This document shows, in pieces, positions 32,511 to 42,058 of a stretch of 64,000 bases of DNA. Origin of the DNA: Ixodes scapularis (Eukaryota; Arthropoda; Arachnida; Ixodida; Ixodidae); contig NW_024609857.1 in assembly GCF_016920785.2 (NCBI RefSeq), positions 193,143,027 through 193,207,026 on the forward strand, read 5' to 3'. Made by a program: the position numbers and the translations under genes. The notes beneath the pieces were generated by a model. That model searched no databases. It was not told the origin of the DNA and saw only the letters and a list, made by a program, of their open reading frames with translations. Position 1 is the first letter of the stretch. Every line of letters starts with the position of its first letter.

Positions 32511-33225
32511 TAGGTCGTCCTCTTAGATAACTCCTTGAACTGTATTAAGCCAGGGTGTGGAGTAACATTTACTTTCTGTTCAGGCACAGCATTGAGAGAA
32601 AGAAGGGCGCTTCTTTCTGTATAACCTTGCTTTTTGGCGTTGATCTCATCAAGAAGGTCACCGGACGGCATCTTTTTTTGCAGAGTAATCCTTCCCGACG
32701 ATTTTTTCTAGTACCTTGGCAACTAGGGAAGGGGACAGTTTAGCAAGTGGTTGTTCTTCTTCAGGTTCAGGGGAAATTTTTCGAGTACTTTGGATGTTTC
32801 GAGAGTGACTTGAGCTTCGGTGCGACCTCTTTTCAGAGGCCGATCACGAAAAGTTTTGTTGCGCTGACCCATATGAGGTGGGGGAAAATTTCGGTGCCCG
32901 GGTGCACCACCCACCACGGAGCACAACAAGGGGTTAGGTAATTTGCCATAGCAAGATGGGTTTGGCTGACTCAATATTTCTACCAGTGCTGCCCGGGCAC
33001 TATACCCTAGTGTGGTTGCAGCGACAGGACCTGTTTCCACTCAAGGTTGGCCCTTGCCGTCTAAGAAGGTAAAAAAGGAAGGAAGAGAGTTTAGAAGAAA
33101 AGAGAAAGAGGAAGGAGGAAAAGTGAAAGAAGGAAGAAGAGGGAGAAGAGGCGACTGACTGAATCTTCCTGGTCGGGCCAAGCCAGGACACCCGTGTACG
33201 AGAAGGAGGAAACGAAGCAGTGTAT

Positions 33226-33637
33226 TGCCGCGCGCCAAGTAGGCAGCGCGGCCATGGCCTAACGTCTATCGCGCTTCCCTCCCACGCGAAGGGCCAGTGT
33301 TCGGTTTTTGGGAGCGGCGCATCTCTTTGTCTATTCCTGCAGACAAGTATTCTGGTAAATTCGAGAATCCTGTTTCTTGCTCGAGGTCCGAATGTTCTAC
33401 GCGTAGAACTTTCTACGCCGATTATTCCAGAAGCCCACGCATGTACATAAGGGGCTCCGCATGGTGAGCCACAGTCATTTTCGCCCCAGCGTTCGACTCA
33501 GCTCTTTCGCCGACTTCGACGCCCGTGACGCTCTGCTGTTATCATCTGTTTCCTTTTTATTTTTGGGCACACGTTCGCCCCCATTAAACGTTTAGTTTCT
33601 TCAGTTATTGTCGCTTCATCACTTGTCATTCGTGACA
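33226..33637 (+). repeat. Gypsy A 5' LTR
   Basis: TGCCGCGCGCCAAG ... TCATTCGTGACA. Contains a decayed tRNA-like module (33250-33320), heat-shock-like palindromes TTCGAGAA (33360-33367), GAATGTTC (33390-33397) and GAACTTTC (33406-33413). A TATA-like TACATAAG lies at 33444-33451. CATTAAACG and downstream sequence resemble the R/U5 part. It is the pair of 40593-41004. Confidence 0.9.
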
Positions 33638-33640
33638 TTT

Positions 33641-33658
33641 TGGTGGAGGTGCTGGGTA
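33641..33658 (+). other. Gypsy A candidate primer-binding site
   Basis: TGGTGGAGGTGCTGGGTA begins 3 bases after the 5' LTR and starts with TGG, as expected for pairing with the CCA end of a tRNA. The tRNA species was not determined. Confidence 0.6.
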
Positions 33659-33822
33659 GTGCATTCTATGCCCGTTAAGCGTACCCCTCCGTAGACATCC
33701 CGGCCAGGCGACGTGCTCAGCCCCGGAAGGCTACCCTTCGTCGAGGACGCCGAAGCCTGAAGAAGCCGCCGTACCGAAGTCCAACTCCCGGAATCCGGAC
33801 CCCTGCAGCACAAGGTGAAAAA

Positions 33823-34455
33823 AGTGAAAGCCGTTTACACCTCCCTGTAACACCGAATTAGAGCGCAGCTCTTGAGGAGGAGGAGGGAAGGGTACTGGGG
33901 GGTGAAGTAACCTGGGGGGGTCACGTGACCTTGGGGAGTCACGTGACCATGCCGATGATGTCATCAGTGACGTCACTGATGACGTCATCAGTGATGATGA
34001 CGATGCGGACTCCGATGACGTCATCAGCGATGATGACGATGACGATGCGGATGTCGGTGACGTCATCAGGGACGTCACTGATGACGTCATCTGTGATGAT
34101 GACGATGACGATGCGGATGCCCCCCCCCGAAGTCACGTGACCCTGGGGGTGGTCACGTGACCTGGGGGTGTCACGTGACTTCGGGGGGGGGGGTCACGTG
34201 ACCTCGGGGGGGGGGTCACGAGACCTCGGGGGGTCACGTGACTTCAGGGGGTCACGTGACTTTGGGTGTCACGTGACCTTGGGGTGACCTTGGGGGTCAC
34301 GTGACCTTGGGATGACCTTGGGGCCACGTGACCTTGGGATGACCTTGGTTACGCCGACGCCGACGCCGACGCCGACGGCGATGGCGACGGCGACGCCGAC
34401 GGCGACGCCGACGCCGCTCAAGCCGGGAACGGGCCCCTAAGAGCTGCGCTCTTAA
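33823..34455. mobile_element. CRE/E-box minisatellite element, copy 2, in the Gypsy A leader
   Basis: Shares with copy 1 (17316-18293) the left flank GTGAAAGCCGTTTACA, the inverted repeats TTAGAGCGCAGCTCTT (33855-33870) and AAGAGCTGCGCTCTTAA (34439-34455), and the contents. These are TGACGTCA palindromes in 33955-34095, about ten CACGTGAC units in 33915-34330, and a GCCGAC/GGCGAC run at 34350-34420. It lies just before the gag ATG at 34458. Confidence 0.8.
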
Positions 34456-34457
34456 AG

Positions 34458-35092
34458 ATGATCCCGACAATGACCACCCCGCCCGTCGTCGTCCTGCCCG
34501 TCGCTCCGCGAACGCCTTCTCCCTTCCTCGGCGAGACCAACGAGGACGTCGAAGACTGGATCAACCAGTACGAACGCGTGGCTCGTCACAACGGGTGGAG
34601 TGACGAACAGCGCCAGCTGAACCTCTATTTCTCACTTGAAGGGACTGCAAGGCGCTGGTTCGAAAACCGCGAAGCTTCCTTGATTTCATGGGAGCTTTGC
34701 AAGAACGAGCTGACGCGTACGTTCGCCAATCAACATCGGAGAGAGAGGGCCGAAGATCTGCTGCAATCCAGGACCCAGCGCCCCAATGAGAGCGTCACGA
34801 GCTTCGTGGAAGACGTCTTGCGCCTGAGCTCCCGCGCCGACCCTCAGGCCACCGACGAAAAGAAGCTGCGTATTCTGATGCGCGGGGTGAAGGACGACAT
34901 CTTCGGTGGACTCGTACGCAACCCACCGACGTCCGTTCTAGGATTCGTCACGGAAGCCACGAGTATCGAGCGTGCTCTTCAAGCCCGGGCCAGTCACTAC
35001 CAGAGACTACACTGCGTCAGTGTGATTTCGCAGTCCCCTTGCGACCGTGCCCACGACACCACGGGTATTCGTGAACTTATTCGCGACATCGT
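34458..35092 (+). pseudogene. gag: Gypsy A gag, first part (capsid)
   Basis: From ATG (MIPTMTTPPVVVLPVAP) the frame gives the capsid domain: NEDVEDWINQYERVARHNGW, LYFSLEGTARRWFENREAS, RPNESVTSFVEDVLRLSSRA, then KLRILMRGVKDDIFGGLVRN. This is the retrotransposon Gag family that packages element RNA. The frame is intact for about 211 codons until the P-like transposon at 35093. The rest of Gag resumes at 36763. Confidence 0.85.
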
Positions 35093-35323
35093 TAGCCGAG
35101 TGCAGCTGTAGCCTCCACCGTGGTAAGGAGAAACTAGCGCCACAAGGCGCCAGTGGCAGAAAGGCGAACATACGTACGGTCGGATACTAAACTCTGTCTC
35201 GAAAGACTGCCAGATGGAGCCACCACTGTCGTTGGCGTGCGCCCTCCTCGCCTCCTGCTCCTCTCCCCCCCCCCCCCCCCCCCCCAAATTCCCCTTTTTT
35301 TTCTTTTCCTTTTGGTTTGTTTG

Positions 35324-35376
35324 CTAGACTGGTGTCGCGCCGGCCGCTGCGAGCGGCCAGCACGGCACCGGTCTAG
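35324..35376. repeat. Long hairpin inside the P-like element
   Basis: CTAGACTGGTGTCGCGCCGG on the left pairs with its near reverse complement ending ACCGGTCTAG on the right, about 24 bp per arm around a 5-base loop TGCGA. Very GC-rich. It may be a subterminal transposase-binding or replication-stalling structure; the role is unknown. Confidence 0.8.
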
Positions 35377-35959
35377 CAGACGAGCCGCGCGCGATATGGT
35401 TCGCAACAACTGCACTTCGCGTGATATTACCAGTGCAACAAAACAGAAACAGCACGTTCATTGAAATGTATTTTTTATTGAACACGATTCAAATGAGTTG
35501 CGGCATTTCAAACACGTATCTACAAACTCCGTTGGCAGTCCTCCGTTCTCCAAGGAGAACCAAGAACTGTAGTAGGCAGTAGACGCAGTAAAAGTTGTGA
35601 AATAGGTAGGACAAAATTAATTATTTTAATGTACAAACTAAAAGAAAACACTTATCATCGAATTATCTGAATGGCTCTATAAGCAACTCCCAAAAACAAA
35701 AATTGTGAATACCCAAACAAACAAATCAACACCGAAATAAAGCAAAAGGCTTGCAGGTGAGCTGCATAAGAATGAACAATATATAAACCATAAACACACT
35801 CGCTAATAGGCAATGCAATTAAGAAAGAAACAAAAATACTGTTTTGGAGTGACTACTACATCTCTAAGTGTAGGCGCTTTTCGGTACTCTATTCTAAGAT
35901 ATAAAAAGTTAAAAACGAAGCTATCAAATTAACTGAAGATTGCCCTGACAGCAACTCAC

Positions 35960-36162
35960 CTGGAGGAACAAGTCGTTCCAGCAACGGATTCGCAACAAGA
36001 ACGGTGGGGCACGCGTTTTCCCACAAACGAATCTTCCTACAGCTTGCAAACACGGTAACGCCGAAGTGCTCGCTGCACAAACGACGCTGACGCAGCTTGC
36101 TCGTCGGCAGGCCGGCAGGCTTCCGAAGTCCTGGCGATTTGCATACGCAATTCATTTCGATG
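35960..36162 (-). pseudogene. THAP-domain exon of the P-like transposase
   Basis: The minus strand reads, after a TTTTTTAATTACAG acceptor, MNCVCKSPGLRKPAGLPTSK, LRQRRLCSEHFGVTVF, CRKIRLWENACPTVLVANP, then a CCTCCAGGTGAGT donor. C-S-E-H-F is the second zinc-ligand pair and A-C-P-T-V-L is the A-V-P-T-I-F box of THAP domains. The first Cys pair would be in an upstream exon that I could not find. In P-type transposases this domain binds the transposon ends. Confidence 0.65.
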
Positions 36163-36762
36163 CTGTAATTAAAAAATCGAGCTTCGAACGCTAACAAAAA
36201 AAGTTTGATATAGAGGTTCACCTGAGCCTGAGATTGAGCACTCCGAGTTCTTTTGAACAATTGTTACACCAATTTATCCGCGCTGTAGACTCCGCAATAC
36301 GCCGTCATGAGGCACGCAAAACACTCGGCAGAATCTCTGTCAAATTAGAGACGTACGTCTCCAATAATTATAAGCGCGCAGCAGCGTTGCACCGTACTGC
36401 TAGTACTTCCGTAAAATCCGCACTTTCGATTTCAGCACGCGCGGAACGGTTTGAAAACTTGAAGTGACAAGCGAGCGCAAACAAAACAAAAAAGACAAAA
36501 ACGGTCGTTGCGGTCGTTTCCCCTCGCTCTTTCTGATTGGTCGAAAGAGCCCAGAGTGCTTCACTTTCGGTAGCGAAGATCATATACACGTCGCCAGCGC
36601 TCAAAACCATAACGGCGAATATGAGCATAACAGTTTGGTCGGAGTCGGCTGGGTAGACCTGCGAATCTGCTCTTTGCATGGACGTACGAGAGAGAAGCCA
36701 GCGACGCGGCGCCCCTATCGGCCCAACCGGGAACTCCGTTAGTTGCATTCGGCTGACATCGT

Positions 36763-37077
36763 CCGGGAGGAGCTTAAGAAGCTGCTGCCGACTGCTCAGA
36801 GCCCGGCCTCAATCTCCATCGAGGAGTACCTTCGACGCTCGCCCTCCCCAGTGTCGTCTCTCCGCCGTGAAGCCCGCTCCCCTTCGCCACGCCGTTCAGC
36901 GTCTCCAGCGCCACGACCCCGCCGAGAAAGCCTGTCTCCCCTGCGTCGTCGGGAAAACTAAGTGCGGCAACGCCTGGAGGTGACGTTGCCGAAAACGACG
37001 AAAGCAAAGAGCCTCCAAGAACGCCGGAGCACTTCTACTTTCCCGACGCCCCCCAGCGCACCGACGCCCCTGCAACA
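36763..37077 (+). pseudogene. gag: Gypsy A gag, second part
   Basis: Resumes with VREELKKLLPTAQSPASISI, EEYLRRSPSPVSSLRREARS, then Ser/Arg/Pro-rich repeats to a stop at 36959. The equivalent part of Gypsy B reads VVREEKLLPTAKRPASIS and leads into a CYHCGEADHIYRRC zinc knuckle. That knuckle is deleted here: sequence jumps from EEY to LRRSPSP. The Arg/Ser-rich tail may bind RNA. Confidence 0.7.
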
Positions 37078-38002
37078 ATGTCCAACAACCTAAACGTTGT
37101 TATCGACGGCCTCGACGCATCGGCACTCGTGGACACCGGGGCAGACTACTCAGTCTTGACTGGAAGGCTCTTTCGCCGCCTGCGAAAAGTGACAACGGCG
37201 TGGGATGGACCTCAAATACGTACCGCCGGAGGGCATCTCATCACACCAGTCGGAAGATGCACCGCTCGCGTCGAGATCCACAGTGACACGTCGCCTGTGA
37301 AATTCGTCCTTCTAGAAGACTGTGCCAGAGACGTCATTCTCAGCATGGACTTTCTGTGTGAATATGGTGCCGTCATCGACCTTGGTGAAAACAGATTGAC
37401 CCTTCGGACGCCTGTTCCACCTTCAGAGAAACCCCAAACAGCGTCAACCACCGTCCGAGTCGCTGCCGACCACGTGAACCTGCCACCGCGATCAAGTGTT
37501 GTACCCGTCGTGACCAATGCAGCTACCTGCGGCGAAGTTGTTCTGGAAAGCAGCCTTCAATTTCTCCTAGGAAGAGGAATAGGCGTCGCAAGAAAAGTGA
37601 CCAAACTTCAGGATGGGCGCACCGTGGTCCTCGTGACAAACTTCCGAAAAGAAACGCAACACATTACAAAAGCTACTGCTGTGGGCCACGTTGAGGAACT
37701 TCGGAACTCCGTTGAAATCGCCGCGATTGCTGAAGAATCATCGCCAGCTCAGCAGGACACTACACCGCCAGCGCAGCTTGACATTGGTCCCAAGCTTCCA
37801 TGCCCAAAACGCCCTCCTCGCCGAATACAGCGACTGCTTCGCGACGTCGTCGACGGTGCGCCAAACCACCGTTGCGAAGCATCGCATCGTCACCGAGGAC
37901 GACGTGCTCCCTCTGCACCGATCGCCGTACGGAGTCTCCGTAAAAGAACGTGAGGTCATTCAACAGCAAGTGGAAGAAATGCTGAACGGCGACATAATCT
38001 AG
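37078..38002 (+). pseudogene. pro: Gypsy A protease and start of reverse transcriptase
   Basis: The ATG at 37078 opens a frame with VDTGADYSVLTGRLFRRLRK (retropepsin D-T-G-A active site) and CARDVILSMDFLCEYGA (the I-L-G-M-D-F-L motif, with Gly changed to Ser). After a frameshift near 37800 the polymerase begins: LLAEYSDCFATSS, KHRIVTEDDVLPLHRSPYGV, REVIQQQVEEMLNGDII, then a TAG. The protease would cut the polyprotein. Confidence 0.8.
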
Positions 38003-39098
38003 CCTTCAAGCAGTCCGTGGGCCTCTCCAGTCGTGCTGGTTAGGAAGAAGGACGGAACGCTTAGGTTCTGCGTTGACTACCGGCAGCTGAACGCGGTGAC
38101 GAAGACGTCTATCCACTTCCCCGCATCGACGACACTCTAGACCGGCTGCGCCACTCTCGATATTTCTCATCGATGGACCTAACGAGCGGCTACTGGCAGA
38201 TCGATGTCGACGGACGGGACCGAGAGAAGACAGCTTTCGTCACTCCGGATGGCCTGTACGAGTTCAAGGTGATGCCTTTGGGCCTATGCACGGAGCCGGC
38301 AACATTCCAGCGTGTCATGGACACAGTACTGGCAGGGCTGAAATGGCAGAGCTGTCTCGTCTACCTTGACGACGTCGTAGTGTTTCGGATGATTTCGACG
38401 AGCACTTGAGGCGACTCCGAGCTGTTCTTCAAGCCATTTAGACCGCCGGACTCACACTAAAGCCGTCAAAGTGCCGGTTCGCCTATGACGAACTGAAGTT
38501 CCTAGGCCACGTGGTTAGTAAAGAAAGTGTCCGCCCAGACCCCGAGAAGGCTCGCGCCGTTGCGGCATTTCCAGCGCCGACAGATAAGACGGCCGTGCGA
38601 AGATTCCTTGGACTTTGTGCCTATTATCGACGCTTCGTTCGGGATTTCGCAAGGATTTCCGCACCACTTACAAATCTCACGAAGGACGCCGAGAATTTCG
38701 AATGGGCCGAGGAGCAGCAGCATACATTCGAAGAGCTGAAACGACGACTCCAGACCCCTCCTCTGCTTGGACATTTCGACCAGTATGCGGAAACAGAAAT
38801 TCACACGGACGCAAGTAACGCGGGAATGGCCGCAGTACTGGTCCAAGGGCAAGAAGGCATCGAGCGAGTCATCGCCTACGCAAGTCGGACACTGTCCAAG
38901 GCGGAGAAAAATTACTCCACGACTGAGAAAGAATGCCTTGCGGTCTTCTGGGCAATCACGAAGTTTCGTCCGTACTTGTACGGGAGCCCGTTCCGTGCAG
39001 TCACGGACCGCCACTCGCTCTGCTGGCTTGCGAGCCTGAAGCACCCGTCAGGACGCCTCGCTCGATTAGGAGCCTCCTACTACAAGAGTTCAACATGA
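38003..39098 (+). pseudogene. pol: Gypsy A reverse transcriptase and RNase H, broken
   Basis: Blocks in order: SPWASPVVLVRKKDGTLRFC, VDYRQLNAVTK, a one-base loss, MDLTSGYWQIDVDGRDREKT, MPLGLCTEPATFQRVMDTVL, and the catalytic LVYLDDVVVF (Y-L-D-D intact). After shifts near 38390 and 38440 come LRFLGLCAYYRR-like connection sequence and RNase H: EIHTDASNAGMAAVLVQGQ and YASRTLSKAEKNYSTTEKEC. A shift near 39060 ends the frame. About five lesions overall. Confidence 0.85.
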
Positions 39099-40480
39099 CA
39101 GTTGTCTACAAGTCAGGCCGCAAGCACAGCGACGCCGACTGCCTGTCCAGAGCCCCCGTCAAAACCCCTTCCGGCTGTAGTGACGACAATGACGAGGAGT
39201 GCTTCCTAGGAGCGGTGAACACCGACGATATGGCACGACGTCAGCGGGACGATCCTGAGCTGCGCGCATTAATCGAGCACCTAGAAAGGGGCGGGAGTAC
39301 CGTGCCACGTGTCTTCTCACGAGTACTGCCGACCTTCGCCATTCCACCAAGGTGCACTCTAGAAAGAGAACTTCGGCGACAACAACACACCGTGGTTGCT
39401 TATAATCCCGAGTGACCTTCGAGAGGAGATCTTTCAAGCCTGCCACGATGACCCAACTTCCGGACACCTTGGTTACAGCCGGACACTGGCCCGTATTCGT
39501 GAAAAGTATTACTGGCCCAAGCTCCCCAAGACCGTCCACCTATACACGCGATCATGCCACGAGTGCCAGCGACGCAAGAAACCTCCGACGAGGCCGGCCG
39601 GACTCCTGCAGCCCGTTTCTCCTCCAATTGCACCCTTCCAGCAGATCGGAATGGATCTACTTGGTCCTTTTCCGCCTTCGACGTCGGGGAACCGCTGGAT
39701 CATCGTCGCCACAGATTATCTCACGCGGTACGCCGAAACGAACTTTGGGGACTGCTGTGGAAGTTGCCAAGTTTTTCATTGAGTCCATCGTCCACTGGCA
39801 CGGCGCTCCAGAAGTTCTGATTACAGATCGCGGATCATCGTTCATGGCACAGCTGACCCAAGAAATCCTCCGACTCAGTCACACCAGCCATCGTCGTACA
39901 ACTGCGTACCACCCGCAGACCAACGGGCTGACGGAACGACTCAACAAGACAATCGCCGATATGATCTCTATGTACGTCGACGAAGAGCACACGACGTGGG
40001 ACGAGGTGCTGCCCTACATCACGTTCGCCTACAATACGGTGGTTCAAGAGACCACTGGATTCACACCTTTCAGGTGGTACATGGTCGGAAAGTAACGACC
40101 ATGCTGGATGCGATGCTGCCCCATGAGCCAGCTGACAGTGAGAGCGACGACGCCCAGGTGGTTGCTCAACGGGCCGAAGAGGTCCGCCAGCTCGCCCGAC
40201 TCCTGATTCAAGACCAGCAACGCGTCGACGCGGGCCGCTACAACCTTCGCCGCAGGGACGTCCACTTCCAGCCCGGAGACAGGGTGCGGGTGTGGACGCC
40301 CATCCGTCGCCGCGGCCTCAGTGAGAAATTGCTGAAACGGTAGTTTGGACCATTCAAGGTACTTAGTCGCCTCGGCGACCTGAACTACAAGGTGATGCCC
40401 GACGGAACACGAACATCGTAACGCCGCCCACTACGACCTGAGGTCGTCCACGTCGTGCGCCTGAAGCCGTACTACGCTCG
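39060..40480 (+). pseudogene. Gypsy A integrase with C-terminal GPY/F-like module
   Basis: Zinc-binding region: CHDDPTSGHLGYSRTLARIR, YYWPKL, RSCHECQRRKKP (HHCC). Core: QIGMDLLGPFPPSTSGNRW, VLITDRGSSFMAQLTQEIL and NGLTERLNKTIADMISMYV, with all three acidic residues (D, D, E) present. A frameshift near 39750 and a stop at 40093 split it. The tail reads QPGDRVRVWTPIRRRGLSEK, then a TAG at 40342-40344, then FGPFKVLSRLGDLNYKV. This is the GPF module that follows many Gypsy integrases. Confidence 0.8.
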
Positions 40481-40578
40481 ATAGGACTGTGGACCTTATG
40501 TGCTCCAAAGGACTCTTTAGTTTATCGTTCTTTTTTATTTTGTTTTGTTTTGCATTGCATCGGGGCGATGCACTTTTT

Positions 40579-40592
40579 AAAAGGGGGAGTAA
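40579..40592 (+). other. Gypsy A polypurine tract
   Basis: AAAAGGGGGAGTAA directly precedes the 3' LTR and would prime plus-strand DNA synthesis. Gypsy B has AAAGGGGAGAATAA at the same place. Confidence 0.7.
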
Positions 40593-41004
40593 TACCGAGC
40601 GCCAAGTAGGCAGCGCGGCCGTGGCCTAACGGTTATCGCGCTTGCCTCCCACGCGAAGGGCCAGGGTTCGATTTCTGAGAGCGGCGCACCTTTTTGTCTA
40701 TTCCTGCAGACTAGTATTCTGGTAAATTCGAGAATCCTGTTGCTTGTTCGAGGTCTGAATGTTCTACGCGTCGAACTTTTTACGCCGATTATTCCAGAAG
40801 CCCACGCATGTACATAAGGGGCTCCGCGTGGCGAGCCACAGTCAGTTTCGCCCCAGCGTTCGACTCTGCTCTTTCGCCGACTTCGACGCCCGCGACGCTC
40901 CGCTGTTATCTTCTGTTTCTTTTTTATTTTTGGGCACAAGTTCGACCCCATTAAACGTTTAGTTTCTTCAGTTATTATCGCCTCATCACTTGTCATTCGT
41001 GACA
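40593..41004 (+). repeat. Gypsy A 3' LTR with tRNA-like module
   Basis: Begins TACCGAGCGCCAAG (terminal TG changed to TA) and ends TCATTCGTGACA; same length as the 5' LTR. Carries a well-preserved tRNA-like stretch: A box TGGCCTAACGG (40622-40632), CTCCCAC in anticodon-loop position, B box GGTTCGATTTC (40665-40675). Heat-shock-like TTCGAGAA (40727-40734) and a TACATAAG TATA-like site follow. Confidence 0.9.
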
Positions 41005-41008
41005 GTAT

Positions 41009-41370
41009 TGCCTCACCCGGGGGGCCCCGAAGTGTTCAAACATACACCGGGCTCAGCTCAACCACCAGGGTCCCCTTTTCCCCGGACACGGGTTAAGCCA
41101 CGCACAGCCAGACGTAGGTGGGCGAACCCGCATGGCTCGGGGTTCGTAGTGACGCCACTCACCAAGCACCTAATAAAATAGGTGCTCCCTGCGTGCGGGT
41201 ATGGTGGCCCACGTGGCTGGGGTCCGTGGTGATGCTATTCACCAAGCACCTAGCACCTAAGGTGCAGGCGCCCCCTGCAGGGCTCGGGATCCGTGGAGAC
41301 ACAACTTTCCAAACACCTGCTTTCACAGATGCCGCCTGCGGGGATTCCAGTTCTTGCTCTTTATGAACTT
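41009..41370 (-). repeat. LINE A distal 5' leader, separated by Gypsy A
   Basis: Matches the LINE B leader at 11530-11815. A tandem duplication is visible inside: ACGCCACTCACCAAGCACCTA recurs as a diverged copy (TGCTATTCACCAAGCACCTA), and CCCTGCxGG words repeat up to 41340. No coding evidence. Confidence 0.65.
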
Positions 41371-42058
41371 CGATGGTCTAAACCGTGTCTGCGTTCGCAC
41401 CACACACTAATTTCATCAAACGCTGGACGCCTTCGAACGTGCAAACATGTCCGTCACCCGTTTGTCTATGGAAGACGGGGGTCGCCTTCCCAGGGCCGTC
41501 ATAACCGAAGCCAAGTGTGGCCGAGCAGAACATTTTCCTGCCCGCATACGGTGCACACGACTTGGATCTTCTGCTGGAGTCAATGCAGCACTCTTGTGAC
41601 TTCGTAAGAAGAGACTGAGCCGAATATAACAATAAAATATGTTCCTTTGCTGGGACGCCTCCTTTGAACGTTCGAATTCTACGAAGAAAGACCGTCATGA
41701 CTGGCGAGGAGTGTCGGCTGGGAACGCGCTCGACACCGGGCGGGCGCTCTCCCACGCATGCGCGAAGAATGACGAGTCATACGAGGAGATTAATTGGTGC
41801 TCTTGTTTGCGTCTTTCCACAACCAATCGCGGCGCCCAAACAGGTGCACCTCTTGGGAGATCACATTTTCCTGGTTGCTGCTCCCTCGCGGCGAACTTCA
41901 AATTGTAGCAACACATTCTTAACAGAGGGCGCTAGTGTTTGCTGCGTCTGAGGAGGTAACAAGCAAAGCGCTTCCCCCCTGGCCGGTAGGAGGGTGGTAA
42001 AGGGGGTCCTTACCTCCTTTTGGTCCCCTTTTTTCTAAAAGTGTGGTCGTTTTGTGTG
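41371..42058. other. Unassigned sequence
   Basis: No gene recognised. An AATAAAATATG at about 41630 on the plus strand could be a poly(A) signal, but no matching gene was found. Confidence 0.35.

Larger units (their letters stand above)
27651..33225 (-). mobile_element. LINE A (I clade with RNase H), main part
   Basis: On the minus strand, from right to left: leader (about 33220-32530), ORF1 with zinc knuckles, endonuclease, reverse transcriptase, RNase H and a C-terminal Cys-rich region. This order is that of I-clade non-LTR retrotransposons. The 3' untranslated end lies at 27651-27860 beside the Gypsy D LTR. The leader continues at 41009 after the Gypsy A insertion. All frames contain stops and shifts. 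Confidence 0.8.
35085..36762 (-). mobile_element. P-like DNA transposon inserted in Gypsy A gag
   Basis: The 8-bp duplication GACATCGT is at 35085-35092 and 36755-36762. The ends of the 1662-bp insert are inverted: TAGCCGAGTGCAGCTGTAG on the left, and AGCCGAATGCAACTAACGG read inwards from the right. The minus strand has a THAP-domain exon. An 8-bp duplication with a THAP transposase is the signature of the P superfamily. It is internally deleted: no catalytic region was seen. Its left part holds a C run (35267-35285) and a long hairpin. Confidence 0.75.
33226..41004 (+). mobile_element. Gypsy A: Ty3/Gypsy element inserted in the LINE A leader
   Basis: Two 412-bp LTRs flank gag, protease, reverse transcriptase, RNase H and integrase. 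The target duplication GTAT is at 33222-33225 and 41005-41008. Removing the element restores GCAGTGTATTGCCTCACCC, matching the empty site GGTGTATTGCTTAGCCC in LINE B. Two younger insertions lie inside: a CRE/E-box minisatellite element and a P-like transposon. Confidence 0.9.

Noticed and set aside
33731..34140. Similar Ser/Thr-rich frames in the second minisatellite copy
   Set aside because: Same repeat-derived artefact; the region is a mobile array in a Gypsy leader.
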